Assembly: GCA_000310025.1 (NCBI GenBank)
Contig: FN649744.1
Span: 2,602,176-2,666,175, forward strand
Reading direction: 5' to 3'
DNA: 64,000 bases
From: Ectocarpus siliculosus
Taxonomy: Eukaryota; Sar; Phaeophyceae; Ectocarpales; Ectocarpaceae
The position numbers and the translations under genes are program-made. The notes under the pieces were generated by a model. The model was not told the origin of the DNA, searched no databases, and saw only the letters and a program-made list of their open reading frames with translations. Position 1 is the first letter of the stretch. The number at the start of each line of letters is the position of its first letter. Positions 22,574 to 35,490 of the stretch are shown here, one piece after another.

Positions 22574-25500
22574 CTATTTCGTAGATCCTCCACGTTCTTG
22601 AACCAATGTCCGCAGTTTGACGAATTGGACACGTTCCAGATGCTTGGTCAATATGTCCGCAAGCTGCTCCTCACTCCTCACGAACTTTTGCACAATGTTT
22701 CCCTGGTTGACGTTCTGGCGAAGTAGCCAGTATCTCGTGCTGATGAACTTGCTGCGGCCTCGAAACATGGAGTTTCCTGCTGTGCTCAGCGCTCCCGTTG
22801 AATCCGAATGAAGCGGGATGTTGCCGCATGGAAATCCAAGTTCCGATAGTACACCTTGCAGATAAATTGCTTCCCTCGCTGCTGTAGCCATCGCGATGAT
22901 CTCCGCATGTACACTTGATTGTGCTGTTAGCTTCTGCAGAGTTGATGCTGCACTGATGACGCCTCCCGCAAGTATGAAAATATATCCAGTAGAAGAACGC
23001 GTCTGAAGTCTCTCGCCCGATCCAGCGAAGTTCGCGTCACAATAGCACTTCAGGTTCCATTGCCCTCTCCTGAACTTTAGTGGCATATCCGGGAATCCTC
23101 GAAGGTATCGCAGCACTCTCTTTGCTCCGACCATATGTTGATTGGTAGGCTTGTTCATCCCTCTGCACAGGATCATGACGGCATATCCAATCTCCCATCT
23201 CGTCGTGTTAGTCAAGAAGAGGAGACTTCCGACTATTCCCTGGTAGAGTTTCTTGTCCTCGTCACTTAAATATATAGCATTTTCCGGCTCTTGTTCAATT
23301 AATTTCTGGCCCGCATCCTGGAGTCGCCGCTGATTTGCAGTCCTTCATTTGATACTTGTCCAGTATGTTCATCACATATTTGTGTTGGCTCACTGCGATT
23401 TCTCCGTCGCTCTGAGAAATCTCCATCCCTAGTAGTAGTTCCGCTGGTCCTCCGTCCGTCATCTTGAATTTGTCCGATAGTTGTTTCTTCAAATCTTGAA
23501 CCACGCTCGGTGTCTTTCCGGCTAGTGTGCAGTCGTCCACGTACACACATAGTATCGCGTATGTAGGTCCAGCACCGTACACATATACGCACGGGTCGCT
23601 CAGTAGAGCAGTAAACCCGATTTCTTTTATTCCTTTGGCAAATGCGTTGCCGAAGTTCCGAGGGCTCTGCTTCAATCCGTATAAGCTTTTCTTGAGCTTC
23701 ATCACCAGCGGTAGTCCCGTCACTTCATCCATTATTTCGTATCCTTTAGCTTGACAAACATACACTTCTTCTTCCACTTTGCTCTGGAGAAATGCAGTCA
23801 CCACGTCCATCGTTTCCACAACGTATCCTCTTTCCGCTGCAATTGCCATTAAGACCAGCTGTGAGCTAAATCTACTCACAGGTGCGTAGGTTCCTCCACA
23901 GTCGATTCCATGCCGTTGTCCCCAGCCTTGGACGATAAGTCATGCCTTCATAACTCCGGTTGCTTTCATCTTGTATAACCATCTCGATCCAATGGGTTTA
24001 GCTCCAGGAGGTAGACTCTGAATTGGAACTAGATCCGCCACATCATGATCTTTCAGGCTTCTCATCTCCTTGTCCATAGCTGCTTTCCATTGATTGGTAT
24101 CCACAGACCTCATGGCTTCTTGATATGTAGTGGGTACAGGTATAGATGCTGGCGGCCGGACAGGTTCTCCGGCTGATGGATTCTTGATTCTTATATCTTG
24201 GTCTTGGTCTTGGTCTTGGTCGACAAAAGTCGCTAGTTTATTCCATGGCGATAGCCTCCGTAGCTCCGCTTGCTGCCGTTTGTTGTTTGTTGCTTGTTGA
24301 ATATCAGTATTCCTTCCGCTGCTTCGCAAGTGCATGCGAGGTATAATTCCTTGTTCTTGTTCTTGTTCTTGCTCTTGTTCTTGTTCTTGTTCTTGTTGTC
24401 CTTCTTCCTCGTAGTAGTCCTCCTCATATTTCGAATTATCTTTCACTTCCCCCTCGTTTCCGGGTATGTCGACATCCGCGGAAACCGATAATTCGTTTTC
24501 CGGTTCGTAGTCGCGTAGTTCCTCAATGGTCGGTATGACCGGCGGCATGGCCGCGTCCATTGGTTCGATGAAAGTCACGTTTCTCGATGGAACGATGCGC
24601 TTGGTATGCGGATTATAAATCCGATAAGCGTTGCTGTTGGGGCTGTACCCAACCAGTATTCCGGGCCAAGCTCGACTTGCAAGCTTAGTCTTGTACGTTT
24701 CGACGTGTACGAACGCTGACGATCCGATAACCCGTAGATGTCGTAGCGAAGCTTGTTTTCCAAACATCCGGTAGTAAGGCGTCTCGTTGTTCAGATGTAC
24801 ATGCGGCAGGCGATTCGTGATGTGTACCGCCGTGCAGCACAACTCGCCCCATAGATACTCCGGTAGTTGTCCGCCATGCATTAAACATCGAACGATGTTC
24901 ATGAGCGTCCGTCCAGCACGCTCGCTTATCCCATTTTGTTGCGGTGTTGCCGGTGCCGTAAATTCTTGGACGATTCCAATTGTTTTGCAGAACTTCTTGT
25001 AGTACTCAGCTGTGTACTCTCCTCCACAGTCACTCCGAAGCCGCTCCAGTCGAAAACCATTCGATATGACGATGTCGTCAATAAATCGTTCCAGTGTGTC
25101 GATGGCTTCGTCCTTGGTCCTTATCAGGTACACGACATTCATTCTGGAATATTCATCCGTGAATTTGCTGACATAGTTGAATCCGCCCTTTGCAGGTGGC
25201 GAAATTGGTCCCAGCAGATCCGTGTACACCCGTTGACATGGTTGAACGGCAGTGTGCTGTGCCGTTTTGGGGTGCTTCCTTTGGGTGCTCTTCTGAAGTT
25301 TGCAGGTCTCGCACGGGTCCAAGTTGTCCGTGAGCTTAACTCCAGTTTCTTAAATGCGCGCTGCTGCCTCAATGATGCCCTTGTGGCAATGCGCCAAACG
25401 CCGATGCCAAAGATTGTATGGCTCCGCGCGTGGGACAGCAATGTATGCTTTCTCGTACGTGTTCATATTTTCCTCGTGGATTCTCTGTCTTCGTTCACGC

Positions 25501-27752
25501 TGGCTTGTGTCAAGTCGCACATCCAGGAAGTACAGCGTCCCCACTTCTCGGAACACCAGGGCGATTCTTGATTCATCTCTCGAAGTAGTCTGCAACTCGA
25601 TTCGAGGTTGATCTGACATTATCGTATTCGCACCTTTCTTCTGAGCTGTTCCAGTAGAGAACAGGTGCCGCCCTAGCCCTGGAACCACTGTGCACTTGAA
25701 CCGCACTCTCCTGTCGTTTCCTTCGCCATCCTTGGCGAAAACGTTGATGATGCCTTCACTGATCCCTTCAAGCTCAATTCCTCCAGCACCAATGATCTTC
25801 GTTGGCGTAGTGATGTACGTGAAGTCATCCAATATGTTTTCCAGATCCGGTAACAGGTCGCTGTCCAAGTAGTGGCCCGATGCTCCACTATCCACCAGTA
25901 AATTAAATTTTCCTTGATCGAATTCCACATAAGCAGCTCGTTGTGCTGCCATCTCCATGCGGCTGACGCATGGGTATCCAAGGTTCCCATTATAACCTTC
26001 AACCACTGTCTCTTCAGTTGGTTGCGACGTAGTTCGGACATTCCGGTTGTGAGCAGACCCTCTCGTCTCCTCATGAGCTGTTGCAGCTCTGTTGATAGTC
26101 CGATGATCACCGTTGTACATTCTTGGGTTGAAAATCCAAGTACCATCCCTGTCTTGGACTTGGTGGCGAACAGGGTTAGCCTGTCTCGCCCCTTGTGTTT
26201 CTTCTGTTATCGGCCCTCCTCGTCCTGTTGATGCATGTCGTGTGCCCATACCATCTTGTTGTTGGGCACGACACTCTGAATCGTCATGCAGGTGGGTGTT
26301 GTGCAACGAACACCACTTCCGTTGCCTTTGTTGTTGCTGCCGTTGCGTAGGACGGTCTTTCACTTGTCGTACAGGTCGGCTGGATCTCGATCGCTGCTGA
26401 TAACCGTTGTTGGATCCTCGAAGCCCGTTGTTATTCCGCGATCGCTGTTGAAAATAGTATCCATTTCGCCTGTTTCCGCCGCTGCTGCTGTAGTTCCGTG
26501 TAGGAGCTCGGCCACTCCCTGAATGCAGCTCCGGACAGTTCCGTTGAACATGCCCCAAACGATGGCAGTTGTAGCATTCCACCGCATCTCTGTTGTATGG
26601 AGGCGTCGAATAACCTCCATCTCGGCGTCTTGGCTGACGAGGTGCTTCCGTTATGGCTGAATACCCCGCGTCACGAGCAGAACTCCTCCTATCCTGAAAT
26701 GTCGTGATGGCGCCATCTTTACGGTTTCGATTGTACCACATGTTCCGCGCCGTTTGAGTGATGTCTGCCAGATCGTTGTACTCATTCCTCGAACTAGCAT
26801 GGTACCGAATCAGGTGGTACTCTGCTGGCAGTCCTTGTAGTATGATGTCCCCAAGTTTCTCATCAGTGACGGTCCCTCCGATGAAGCGAAGTTGCTCCGC
26901 GAGATGCCAGACATGGGTGATGAATATGTCTGGATCAGTACCAGTTCGCATGGTAGCTGATTCCAATTCTCGTTCCAGGTTTCTCCGCCGGTGTTCATCG
27001 GCAGGCTGAAATTTAGATTCCAGCTCCTTCCAAACAGCTAGTCCGCTGCCACTCGATTCATCCACAGGCGCGTGTCGTCGTAACACATGTTTAGCTGGCC
27101 CAATCAATATGTGATAGAGGATATTGAATAGTTGAGAATCGGCTTCCTCAAATTCGTCCAGCTCTTGCTGGTTCACGATAGAACGGGAACGTCCGATTGA
27201 TGATGACCGTAGAGCTGTTCGTCTCGTTCGTGTTTTCTGTTGGCCTTGCGAAGAACGCTTCCGTGGTAGTTGCTCCTTGTACAGACGAACGATGGTCTCA
27301 GCTTGAACAGCGAGTCGTTCAGCAGTATCCGATGCGTCTTTCATCGCTCGTGTGATGATCTTCTGTTCTTCGTCAGCATCAGTAAGCACTTTGCGGGCGA
27401 GTGCCGCCTTTTCTTGAGCTTCCACAGATGCTGACTCCGCTGAACGCAGCTGCTGTAGAGCTTCTTGGTATGCAGAGTCTTGATCATCACGGTCTCCAGT
27501 GTCTTCGTGATCTTCATGTTCTTGGTCTCCACCATCTTCATCTCCATAATCTTGATCACCGTCATCATTTTCGTCGTGTAGTTCATAGATAGGAGTAGGG
27601 CGCCAGTTCTCCCCTAGTAGTTTGTTGATGTTGGGCCGATACAAGGCCAATGTCCTTCTTGTCGTGTACTTCCACTCTGGATAATCCGTATCCCTGCCGC
27701 TGAACTTATGCAGGCTCCTCAGCAGTTGGAAGTGCTTGCTGTCTTGGGCCAT
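22574..27752 (-). pseudogene. Copia Gag-Pol polyprotein, interrupted by two stops and a frameshift
   Basis: The likely ATG is at 27752 (MAQDSKHFQLLRSL). It is followed by an acidic stretch, a UBN2/RVT-type Gag region, a CCHC knuckle (CYNCHRLGHVQRNC), the protease motif LLVDSGASGHYL and a GAG-pre-integrase motif (LWHRRLAHCHKG). An in-frame TAA then interrupts at 25350-25352. The integrase core follows in the same frame, with YTDLLGPI, RSDCGGEYT and QQNGISERA giving its D-D-E residues. A TGA at 23937-23939 (CGA changed to TGA would restore sense) interrupts the reverse transcriptase. Its YVDD box lies near 23530, and a frameshift near 23310 precedes RNase H. The last frame ends at 22574. Each domain is well kept, so inactivation is fairly recent. 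Confidence 0.92.
24180..24420 (-). repeat. Gln-Asp and Glu-Gln codon repeats in the copia linker
   Basis: Hexanucleotide runs coding for (DQ)n at 24195-24225 and (EQ)n at 24345-24400 lie between integrase and reverse transcriptase. They are low-complexity linker sequence within the polyprotein frame. Confidence 0.85.
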
Positions 27753-29812
27753 GGTCGATCCTTGTGGGTACTGGTGCCAGGTGCTGATGCCGAGGCTCTC
27801 CTTCCAGTAGTTTCTCCTTTTCCAATTCCCTTGAATTGTTCCTCCGTCAAATTCCTTGCTCAAATGTTGAGGCTTCTTGCTCAGATGTTGAGGCTTCTTG
27901 CTCAGGTGTTGAGGCTTCCTTTTCCAGAACTGTACTTCGTTGTAATGTCGACTTGAATTGCTGATGCAGGTGGCCAAACCTGGCACAATTCTCGTTTCCG
28001 CGCGACCTCCGGTGCTCAGAGTGGCGTACTTGTCGTCGTTCGAGCTCGGTTCGTATTCCAGCGACACCCTATTTGTCGAAGTGCTGTCCAAGTTACCAGC
28101 TCCCTTCAGGGTTCGGGGAAACTCTTTTCGAACAGCTCTCTCGATATTTTCCAGCGACACCCTATTTGTCGCAGTGCTGTCCACGTTACCAGCTTGCCTT
28201 CAGGGTTCGGGGAAATTCCTATGACGTCGAACTGCTCCTTGTCGTGTCTCGAACAGTCCTTGTCTTCCACCGCGATCCTATTGTGAAGTGCTGCACAAGT
28301 TACCAGCTCTCTTCAGGGTCCGGGGAAATGTCGTACAGTCCCTTCTTTCTCGCGCAACCCTTTTGTGAAGCGCTGGCCAATCCACCAGCTTAAACTTCAG
28401 GGTTCGGGGGAAAATTCCAACTGCAGCTTTCCGTGTCAGACTAGTGCGTAGTGTGACTGCTGAGTTCTTCGGCTTAACGGCTTACTTCCTGAGATGCGTA
28501 TGTGTGCCGGCAACCCACTCGGTGAGACCTTGATGGTTGATGATAAGACTTATATCTAGTCTTGGCTGAATTTCCTTCTGCTGCTGATGATGCAGCTCCT
28601 CCTTTCTCTGTAGATGCAGTGACTCCTGCTGCTCTCGATGAAGGAAATTTGTTGCCCAGCACCTAGCTCCTTATTAATGTAGGGTGGTCCGCAGCCGCGC
28701 TGTCTACTCTGTCAGGACGTAGACCCGCGCCGATTGGAGATCTTCTTCTACCGGTGGGGTTCTCGCGTGGTTGTGACGGGATCAGCGTCACCCATTCCAC
28801 CGAGACGTCGTGTGAATTTAGCCGGATCAGGACTCAAATTTCACCGACCGCAGTTCTCGATTACACGGGTTGGGAATCGCGCTCGCTCCACCCCCGCCGC
28901 TTTACTGCCCGTAGGGATTATCGCTCACCCGAGTGTATAGTGTACAGGCTATAGACTCGGTTTGGTGGCGTACCTGCCTGCCGCGTGACCTTATCTCGGC
29001 GCAACAATTTAAATTTTGTCAGCGGAGAGGTTGCCACTACACAGAGCCGATACTCACGGCAGGACTTTCCTGACGTCCGTCGTGTACGGGGTGAAATTAT
29101 CACGCTCCCGCTGGCCTACGACTTACCGGTCACGGGGTGAGGGCCCTCAATGCCCGCCCGGTGCTTGCTGCTTCAAGTCTTCGTCTAGCGTGAACACAGT
29201 TGTTAGACTTGTATTCCGCCGAGCAGTCTCCAGCCCACTCCCGGGGGTGCTTGTTCAGTGCAACAGGGTAGCTAATCCTGCAGCCACTGGCCGTACTATC
29301 TTGTCTCCTCTACTGCTGTTGTCGGCGGTCTTCTGTCCTCGCTGTTCTGCTGATCTCGCGACGACGAAGGTCTTGTTCTGCCGAGGCCTCGTTCAGTCTT
29401 CAGACACCAGTTAGCGTGCCATCCATGTAGAAATGTGTCGTGTCGAGGTGCCCTGTACCCAAGGGTCGTGTCTGCAGGCGGTTAAGCCTGCGTGTAGTCG
29501 TCGAGACTGAAGTTGGTATCATTGTTGCCTCAATGAGACTTTCATTATTGCCTGCCGGTGGCACCGGAGCCTAGCTCAGTTGCAGAGGTGAGATGGTGAG
29601 GGATAGTTGGGGAGTGAACCCGGTGGGGCTCGCAACACCTCGTGATCTCGCTACAATTACAATCCTCTGCTCAACCATCAATTCATTCGTGAGTTCCTCG
29701 CTAGAACTCGTCATACATGTTACGTTTTACCAAACGTCACATATCACACCGCATGTACGTATCATTGCATACAGCAATCATACAGCTGCATCTATTCTAC
29801 ACTACACACATC
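27753..29812 (-). other. Copia 5' leader and presumed 5' LTR region
   Basis: No coding sequence is seen apart from an open extension of the Gag frame upstream of its ATG. It holds a KPQHLSK-coding triple repeat (27865-27920) and the GGTTCGGGGAAA leader repeats (27980-28400). At 29397-29412 the minus strand reads TGGTGTCTGAAGACTG, which starts TGG and could be a primer-binding site; that would place a 5' LTR at about 29.41-29.81 kb. This is not confirmed by a second LTR copy. Confidence 0.4.
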
Positions 29813-29814
29813 CT

Positions 29815-32800
29815 ACAGCAGTGATGCGCTGTATTTCAACAGCAGCATGTCCGTAATATGCGCACGCTCTTCGAACGGTTGAGAAAGTACGACCTCAAAC
29901 TTTCTCCCCTCGAAAGCCACCATCGGTACCACCAAGGCTGACTTCTTGGGGCACACCATATCTTCGAAAGGTGTCCTCCCCAACGCCCGTAAAGTAGCCG
30001 CCCTGGCAGGTATGCCCATGCCTACGACCGTTAAGCAACTCAGGTCACTCATGGGTGGTCTGAGCTACTACCGACGTTTCCTCAGAGACATGGCCAAGCG
30101 TGTGAAGTCCATTACGCACTTGCTCAAAAAAGGTGTTCCCTTCGCTTTCACGAGCGACATGGAAACAACTGTTCGCAGCCTACTGGCTGAGCTCGCGAAA
30201 CCGCCCATTTTAGTGTTTCCTGATTGGGACGCTATCGCGGACGGTACACGCCCTTTACGTCTTTGCTGTGACGCCAGCTCCGACGGTCTCGGCGCCGCGC
30301 TGGAGCAAGAGCAGAAAGACGGCTCGGTACGGCCGATCGTTTTCATCAGCAGAGCCACGCTCGACGCTGAACCCAACTGGACCGCTCTCGATCTCGAAGC
30401 AGGAGCCGTTGTATGGGCGATCAAGCGTCTCCGCGAATACCTTCGTGGCACACACTTCCGCATCTATTCCGACAATAAGGCGCTGGAAAGTTTGTCAAAA
30501 ATCAGCGAGCACAACCCACGCGTCCAACGCTGGATTGAGTTCCTTGAAGCATACAGCTACACGTTGGAGTACCGCCGAGGTGCCTCCAACGGAAACGCTG
30601 ACATGCTGTCTCGTCTGCCGATTGAGCCTACTGCCGCCGACATCAACGGTAACAGTCGTTTGACGTCCCCAGAAGACGTTGGTGTGTATCTGATCCGAGC
30701 GACAGGGTCACGCATCACCCGGACAAACCACGCCTGGCGTTGGTTTGGGTGGGCTGGCGCCCCCGAGCGAGAACACCGCTTTGGGTGGGCTACCTCTCAC
30801 TTCCGATGATTTTGCGGATTTTCGCAAACACGGGCCTCGAATGAGGATTGACGACCTTGATGCTCCTGCAGGAGAATTCGTCGCTCGTGTTTTTCCGTAC
30901 GTCAATGCGCGAGGACCTTTGCAACACCTTGCGGACGATCGTGCATTGTCTTGCACCGACCACTCCGTATTTGCGGTGCCTGAGGTTACTTCCGCTGCAA
31001 CCCAGAAAATACAGGGCGCTGTGCCGGCACTCCGGTCTTCAGCTTATCCTGTTGTGTCTCCGATTAGACCATTGTATAGGGACACCGCCACGGTTTACGG
31101 ACCGTCTGCGCGACCCCACACGGATACAGCTGCATTTGCGCTCCCTGTCCACGACACACAGACCGCCGACGATAACTCTCGGTTGCCCCCTGTCGTGTCT
31201 CCTGCGACCGCAACTGTCGACGCCGGCTCCCACTCTGATCGTTTGGATGCCGCCGACTCATTGCCGCCGCCTTCGACCTCTCGGTTGCAACCGCATCGTA
31301 TTGATCCGTCGGAACTGATCTCTACTCGTACGCGTCGCCGAACCGCGGCTGCTGCGGGTCAGCCTCAACCCGATGTAAACTACGGTTTCGGTCCTGATTT
31401 GTCGATCCCCCCACACGTTCCGCGTGCAGGCGCTTCTCGTCGTCAAACACGAGTGACACCAGCTGCCACCACGTCCGAGCCAGCTGTCGAACCTGTCCCA
31501 ACAGTGCCCATAGCGCCGCCGGAGACGGTTACCGACGCCCCTACGGGTCCTCTGTTGGGTTTGTCACAACCTGCTGCTGCAGCTGGTAAGGCAACGCCCG
31601 CAGTGGATTCCATGGTCCTCAATCCTGCAGAGTTAGAATTCCGTGAGTCCGTCGAACGCTACACGCGTGCCGATTGGGCGCGGGAACAGCAGAAAGAGCC
31701 GGTGTGTGAAGCCACCATCCGCTACATTCTCCTCAAACGCCCTCAGAGTCTACCTGTCGATTTCTTTGCCAGAGTGTCATATCACTCCAGGCATAGACCA
31801 TCGTTGGAGGATATTCGAGAGCTTGCAGAGAAAGGACGCCTCGTCACTGACGATGGCCTTTGCCTCTTGGTACGAAAGAATACCAAGCCCCCGGTCTCTT
31901 CTGACCATCCCGGAGGACGAGCTGCACGTCTGTTGAATGACGAACCCACTCGTATTTACGTGCCCATGTTAATGCGACCTTGGGTCATGCAAGCTTGTCA
32001 TGCCAACGCCCTCTGCCACCTTGGTACCGCTCGCACGCTCAGCTTGCTTGAGAGGTTTTACTGGTGGGATTGGGATGAATATCAGTACTCGTTGGTGGAT
32101 TCGGCGATGTTTGAAATGTCAGGCCCGCAAAACTGCGCGCCAGACTATTCGCTGGCCGATTCTCACGATCCCTCTGCCTTCAGCACCAGGGGTCGCGATT
32201 AGCGTCGACTATTTTGGTCCGCTTCCCACAACTCCGCGAGGTTTCTCGTATATTTTGCTATTCACTGACCGTTTCAGTCGGAGAGCCAATATGTACGCAG
32301 TGACTGACGCCGAGTTCACAGCTGAACGTACAGTTGACGTCCTTGTCAATAAATACATGCCTGTTTGGGATGCCCCCTCAGCATTCTTTTCTGACAATGG
32401 ATTGCAGTTTTGCTCCAAACTGTCGGTTGCCATCCTAAATTTGCTACGCGTCCGAAAAATTACGACGAGCGCGTACCACGCTAGCGGCAACGGAGGAGTT
32501 GAGCGCGTGAACCACACCATGGCCCAGATGCTGGCAATGGTTGTGAACGAACGACAAGATGATTGGGACATTCATCTCCCTCATGTTGAATTCGCGTACA
32601 ACAACTCCGTTAGCGCTGCCACAGGATTGGCGCCCAATGAGGTGCATATGGCGCGCCTTCCCAGGTTTCCACTGACCGTTTTTGACAACATTTACGCTCG
32701 TGGTCACCAGTCGCTTGCCCGCGATCAGCTCGAGTATTGCAACCTTGCCGCCGATCGGCAACGGCGCTCCTACGAGCTAGTGCGTGAACAACACGCACTC

Positions 32801-33875
32801 ACAGTTTCCCGTATGGAAAAACGGAACTCGAAACTGTCTGATGCCTTACATAAACTACCCGTTTACGCTACCGGTGGTTGGGTGTGGGTCTACAACCATT
32901 TGGCTACCATCCGCCAAGGTGCCAAACTCACTTCCAAGGCCCGCGCAGACGCTGACTCCCAGGTACTCAAAAAGAAGCTGTCCTTGAATTGGACAGGTCC
33001 TTTTAAAATCCTCGCAGTCGGTCCTTGCAACAAGGCTCCCGATGGCAGCCCGGTGGCTGACAAGCTCCTGTATTTGGATCTTCCCTCCGATATGCCCGGA
33101 GTGGATGCCAAGCGCCGAGTTTCTGTCGCTCGTTGCAAACCGTGTGCGAACCCACACGATAGTGACGACATGCCTCGGTTCTTGCCTGCAGGCCTCACGC
33201 AGTATGTTCTCAACAACTACACGACGAAGTCTCCGCCGTACCATGTTACCGCGGACGATGTTTCGGCGCCTGTCCGCAGGCTCGAGGTTGAGAAAATCAC
33301 GGGACACCAGTCGGTTCGAGGACGTGGCGGCGTTATCGCAGTCATGTACGAGACCCACTGGAAAGGTCTTCTGCGGCCCTCGTAGAGAACGAGAAATGGA
33401 CCTCCAACACTCCCGAAAACAGATTCTTCTGTATTGGGCTGGTACACCCGACCAACACCGGCAGACTAACCGTCTGTATCGTCGCATGCGCATTGGCGCA
33501 GCGGAACGTGAACTGTCTCGCATCAAAGGCGAGCGGTCCTCGTCGCCTGGGTACGAATATGTTCCCCGCGATGTTTGGGCCCGCCGTTTTCGCAACACCG
33601 TGCTGCCTGTTGGCGCACACTTCTGGTACAAGGCTCAAGACGCTCTATGGTGGCTAGGGAAAATCTCCGGACACACTCCAACTACAAACGTCTTCTTCGT
33701 TCGCTTCCTGGATGACCCTGGACCTGTCAAGATCACCCTCTCTCTTTCGCGCTACACGACAGCTTTGGGAGCTGTTTGTGGTTCTTGGTGCCTTCAGCTG
33801 CACCGAAGTAGTCCCTTCATGCGAGGTATCTTGCGCAATGTAGACGAGTCGCGTGGTACGGCTATAGATGCCTGA
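29815..33875 (+). pseudogene. Gypsy pol remnant: RT C-terminus, RNase H, integrase, chromodomain
   Basis: Reading starts in a worn RT catalytic area, then FERLRKYDLKL, a one-base frameshift, and FLGHTISSKGVLPNARKV (RT connection). RNase H follows with CCDASSDGLGAAL, LDLEAGAVVWAI and IYSDNKAL. After a frame change near 30.8 kb comes a Pro/Thr-rich linker and the integrase zinc finger, whose His pair (HANALCH) and Cys pair (CLKC) are in different frames. The integrase core has SVDYFGPLP, FFSDNGLQF and GNGGVERVNH, supplying D-D-E. A chromodomain (VEKITGH...ETHWKGL / EMDLQ...ILLYWAG) is split by a frameshift near 33380, and a Tudor-like stretch ends the protein. Chromodomains direct chromovirus insertion to marked chromatin. 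The copy is dead. Confidence 0.92.
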
Positions 33876-35174
33876 TAGCACTGTTGCCCTTGTTTTCCTT
33901 GTTTTATGTGGATATATATGTATGTGTATTGTTTGTGTGTTACATGTTTGTGTTTATGTATGTTTGTCTGTATGTTTCTAGCTCGCCCTCTCGATATATT
34001 TCGGAGACTGGCTATTGCTTCTGTATGTTTCTAGCTCGCCCTCTCGATCTATTTTCGAGACTGGCTATTGCTTCTGTACGTTTCTAGCTCGCCCTCTCGA
34101 TCGATTTTCGAGACTGGCTATTGCTTCTGTATGTTTCTAGCTCGCCCTCTCGATCGATTTTTGAGACTGGCTATTGCTTCTGCATGTTTCTAGCTCGCCC
34201 TCTCGAATATTTCGGGACTGGCTATTGCTCCTTTATGCTTTCCGCTCGCCCTCTCAATCTCTTTGAGACTGGCTCTTGTTTTTGTGTCGCGTACTTTCTC
34301 GCCCCGTTTGTCACTTCTCGGTCGGTTGTCGAAAGTTTTCGCTCCCCTTTTCCTATTTTTCCATGCGACCTAGGTTCGTCATTAGTTGCGGTGACACCCA
34401 AAGTTGGTGCATCGTTTAACTCCCCCCCCTATGGTTTGCTTTGCATATTTTGTGGTCCAACGTTCCGCCAGTGCTTCTATTGCATGCCACGACCAACGTG
34501 TTCCATCTGGATACTTTCTTTAGCATTTTTCTTCCTGCAATTGGCCTTGACGTCCCATTAGGATTGTTTTCCTCGCCCCACCCCGATCGCAAGCACGTTG
34601 TATCGTGACATGCGAACGTTGTTTTTGGCGTTGGTTCCTGTCCTTTTCTTTGGTCGTTGTTTACGTTCCCCGGAAACCCCCTCTTTCCCTGCTTTTCTCG
34701 ATTTTGGTCGGCCCCTAACGGTTTTCCATGTCGTTTGATCCTTTGCAGGCTCGGTTTTCGTTTCTTATTCTTTATGTTTACATTTCAGCACTCGATCGCA
34801 TCGTAGCCCCCCTTCCCGTAAGGTTCTGGCTTACTTGATTGCGTATTCGATCGGTTCATCCGTGCGAGATCGTTTGTGATTTTCTCTTCACGATTTCGTT
34901 ACTTCGTGTTATGTTTTGGTCTTTTCGGTTCGGATGTTTTGGTTATTTTTCGCGCCCATGTGCCTTTTCCCGATTTTATCCGCCGACTTTGCCGCCCCGG
35001 TTTCTTCGTTTTCTTCTTTGTTGGTTCCGCTTCTTTTTTTTGGTTAACGGAGAGGTGCGGGTGAGGGTTTTGAGTTGTCGTATCTTCGATCCATCCCGCA
35101 ATCCTCTTGATTGACTAGAGTCCCTCCGAGGTTTGCTTCTGTATCTGCATCTACGTCCACTCAGGGTGGGCTAT
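33876..35174 (+). other. Gypsy 3' untranslated region with a tandem array
   Basis: The part 33974-34290 is an array of about six units of roughly 53 bases containing TTTCTAGCTCGCCCTCTCGA and GAGACTGGCTATTGCTTC. The rest is T-rich and non-coding. A purine-rich AGGGTGGG lies at 35163-35170, just before the 3' LTR, a possible polypurine tract. Confidence 0.85.
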
Positions 35175-35490
35175 TGTTATGGTATTTGGAGGTAGACATG
35201 TGATAGTGGTTGGTCATGGTTATTTGGCGCCGTCGGATGCTATGACGTGACGTCATGCTAGATCAGGGCTTTATGCCGAGACATGTGCCCTTCTGTTCAG
35301 TGTGTGCGTACAGACGATCCCTGATCGTGTGTGCGTGGGATATTGTGTTGGCTTGGAAAGCGTTAATCAAGAGAAAGAGAACAACGGAAAGCAACAACAA
35401 CCTGCTACTACTGTGGTCGGACAAGAGAGTTCCACACAGCTACAGCTCAAAGGTGATTGATTCTGAAGGAAGGGGTCAAATACCATTACA
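35175..35490 (+). repeat. 3' LTR of the gypsy element
   Basis: 316 bases, same ends as the 5' LTR, followed by CAGC (35491-35494), the right target duplication. Confidence 0.95.

Larger units (their letters stand above)
22437..29812 (-). mobile_element. Ty1/copia retrotransposon, reverse orientation, degenerate
   Basis: A minus-strand copia element in the order Gag, protease, GAG-pre-integrase, integrase, reverse transcriptase, RNase H. Its 3' untranslated part continues left of the inserted LTR element (to roughly 18.5 kb). Its 5' leader runs to about 29.8 kb, where the gypsy reverse transcriptase resumes. I could not match a pair of copia LTRs, so one LTR may have been lost together with the missing gypsy protease-RT segment. 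The leader (27980-28400) has a direct repeat built on GTTACCAGCT...TTCAGGGTTCGGGGAAA in about four copies. Confidence 0.85.
14462..35490 (+). mobile_element. Ty3/gypsy chromovirus LTR retrotransposon, nested and decayed
   Basis: The element is bounded by LTRs 14462-14785 and 35175-35490 that start TGTTATGGTATTTG and end CAAATACCATTACA. It is flanked by the 4-base duplication CAGC (14458-14461 and 35491-35494). Gag decay products lie at 14905-18259. The C-terminal half of reverse transcriptase, RNase H, integrase and chromodomain lie at about 29.8-33.9 kb. Protease and the N-terminal half of reverse transcriptase are missing; a reverse-oriented copia element occupies that place, itself split by a third LTR element. 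The total length of 21 kb is due to the nesting. The LTRs differ by a few substitutions and small indels, so the insertion is old relative to identical-LTR elements. It cannot be autonomous. Confidence 0.93.
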
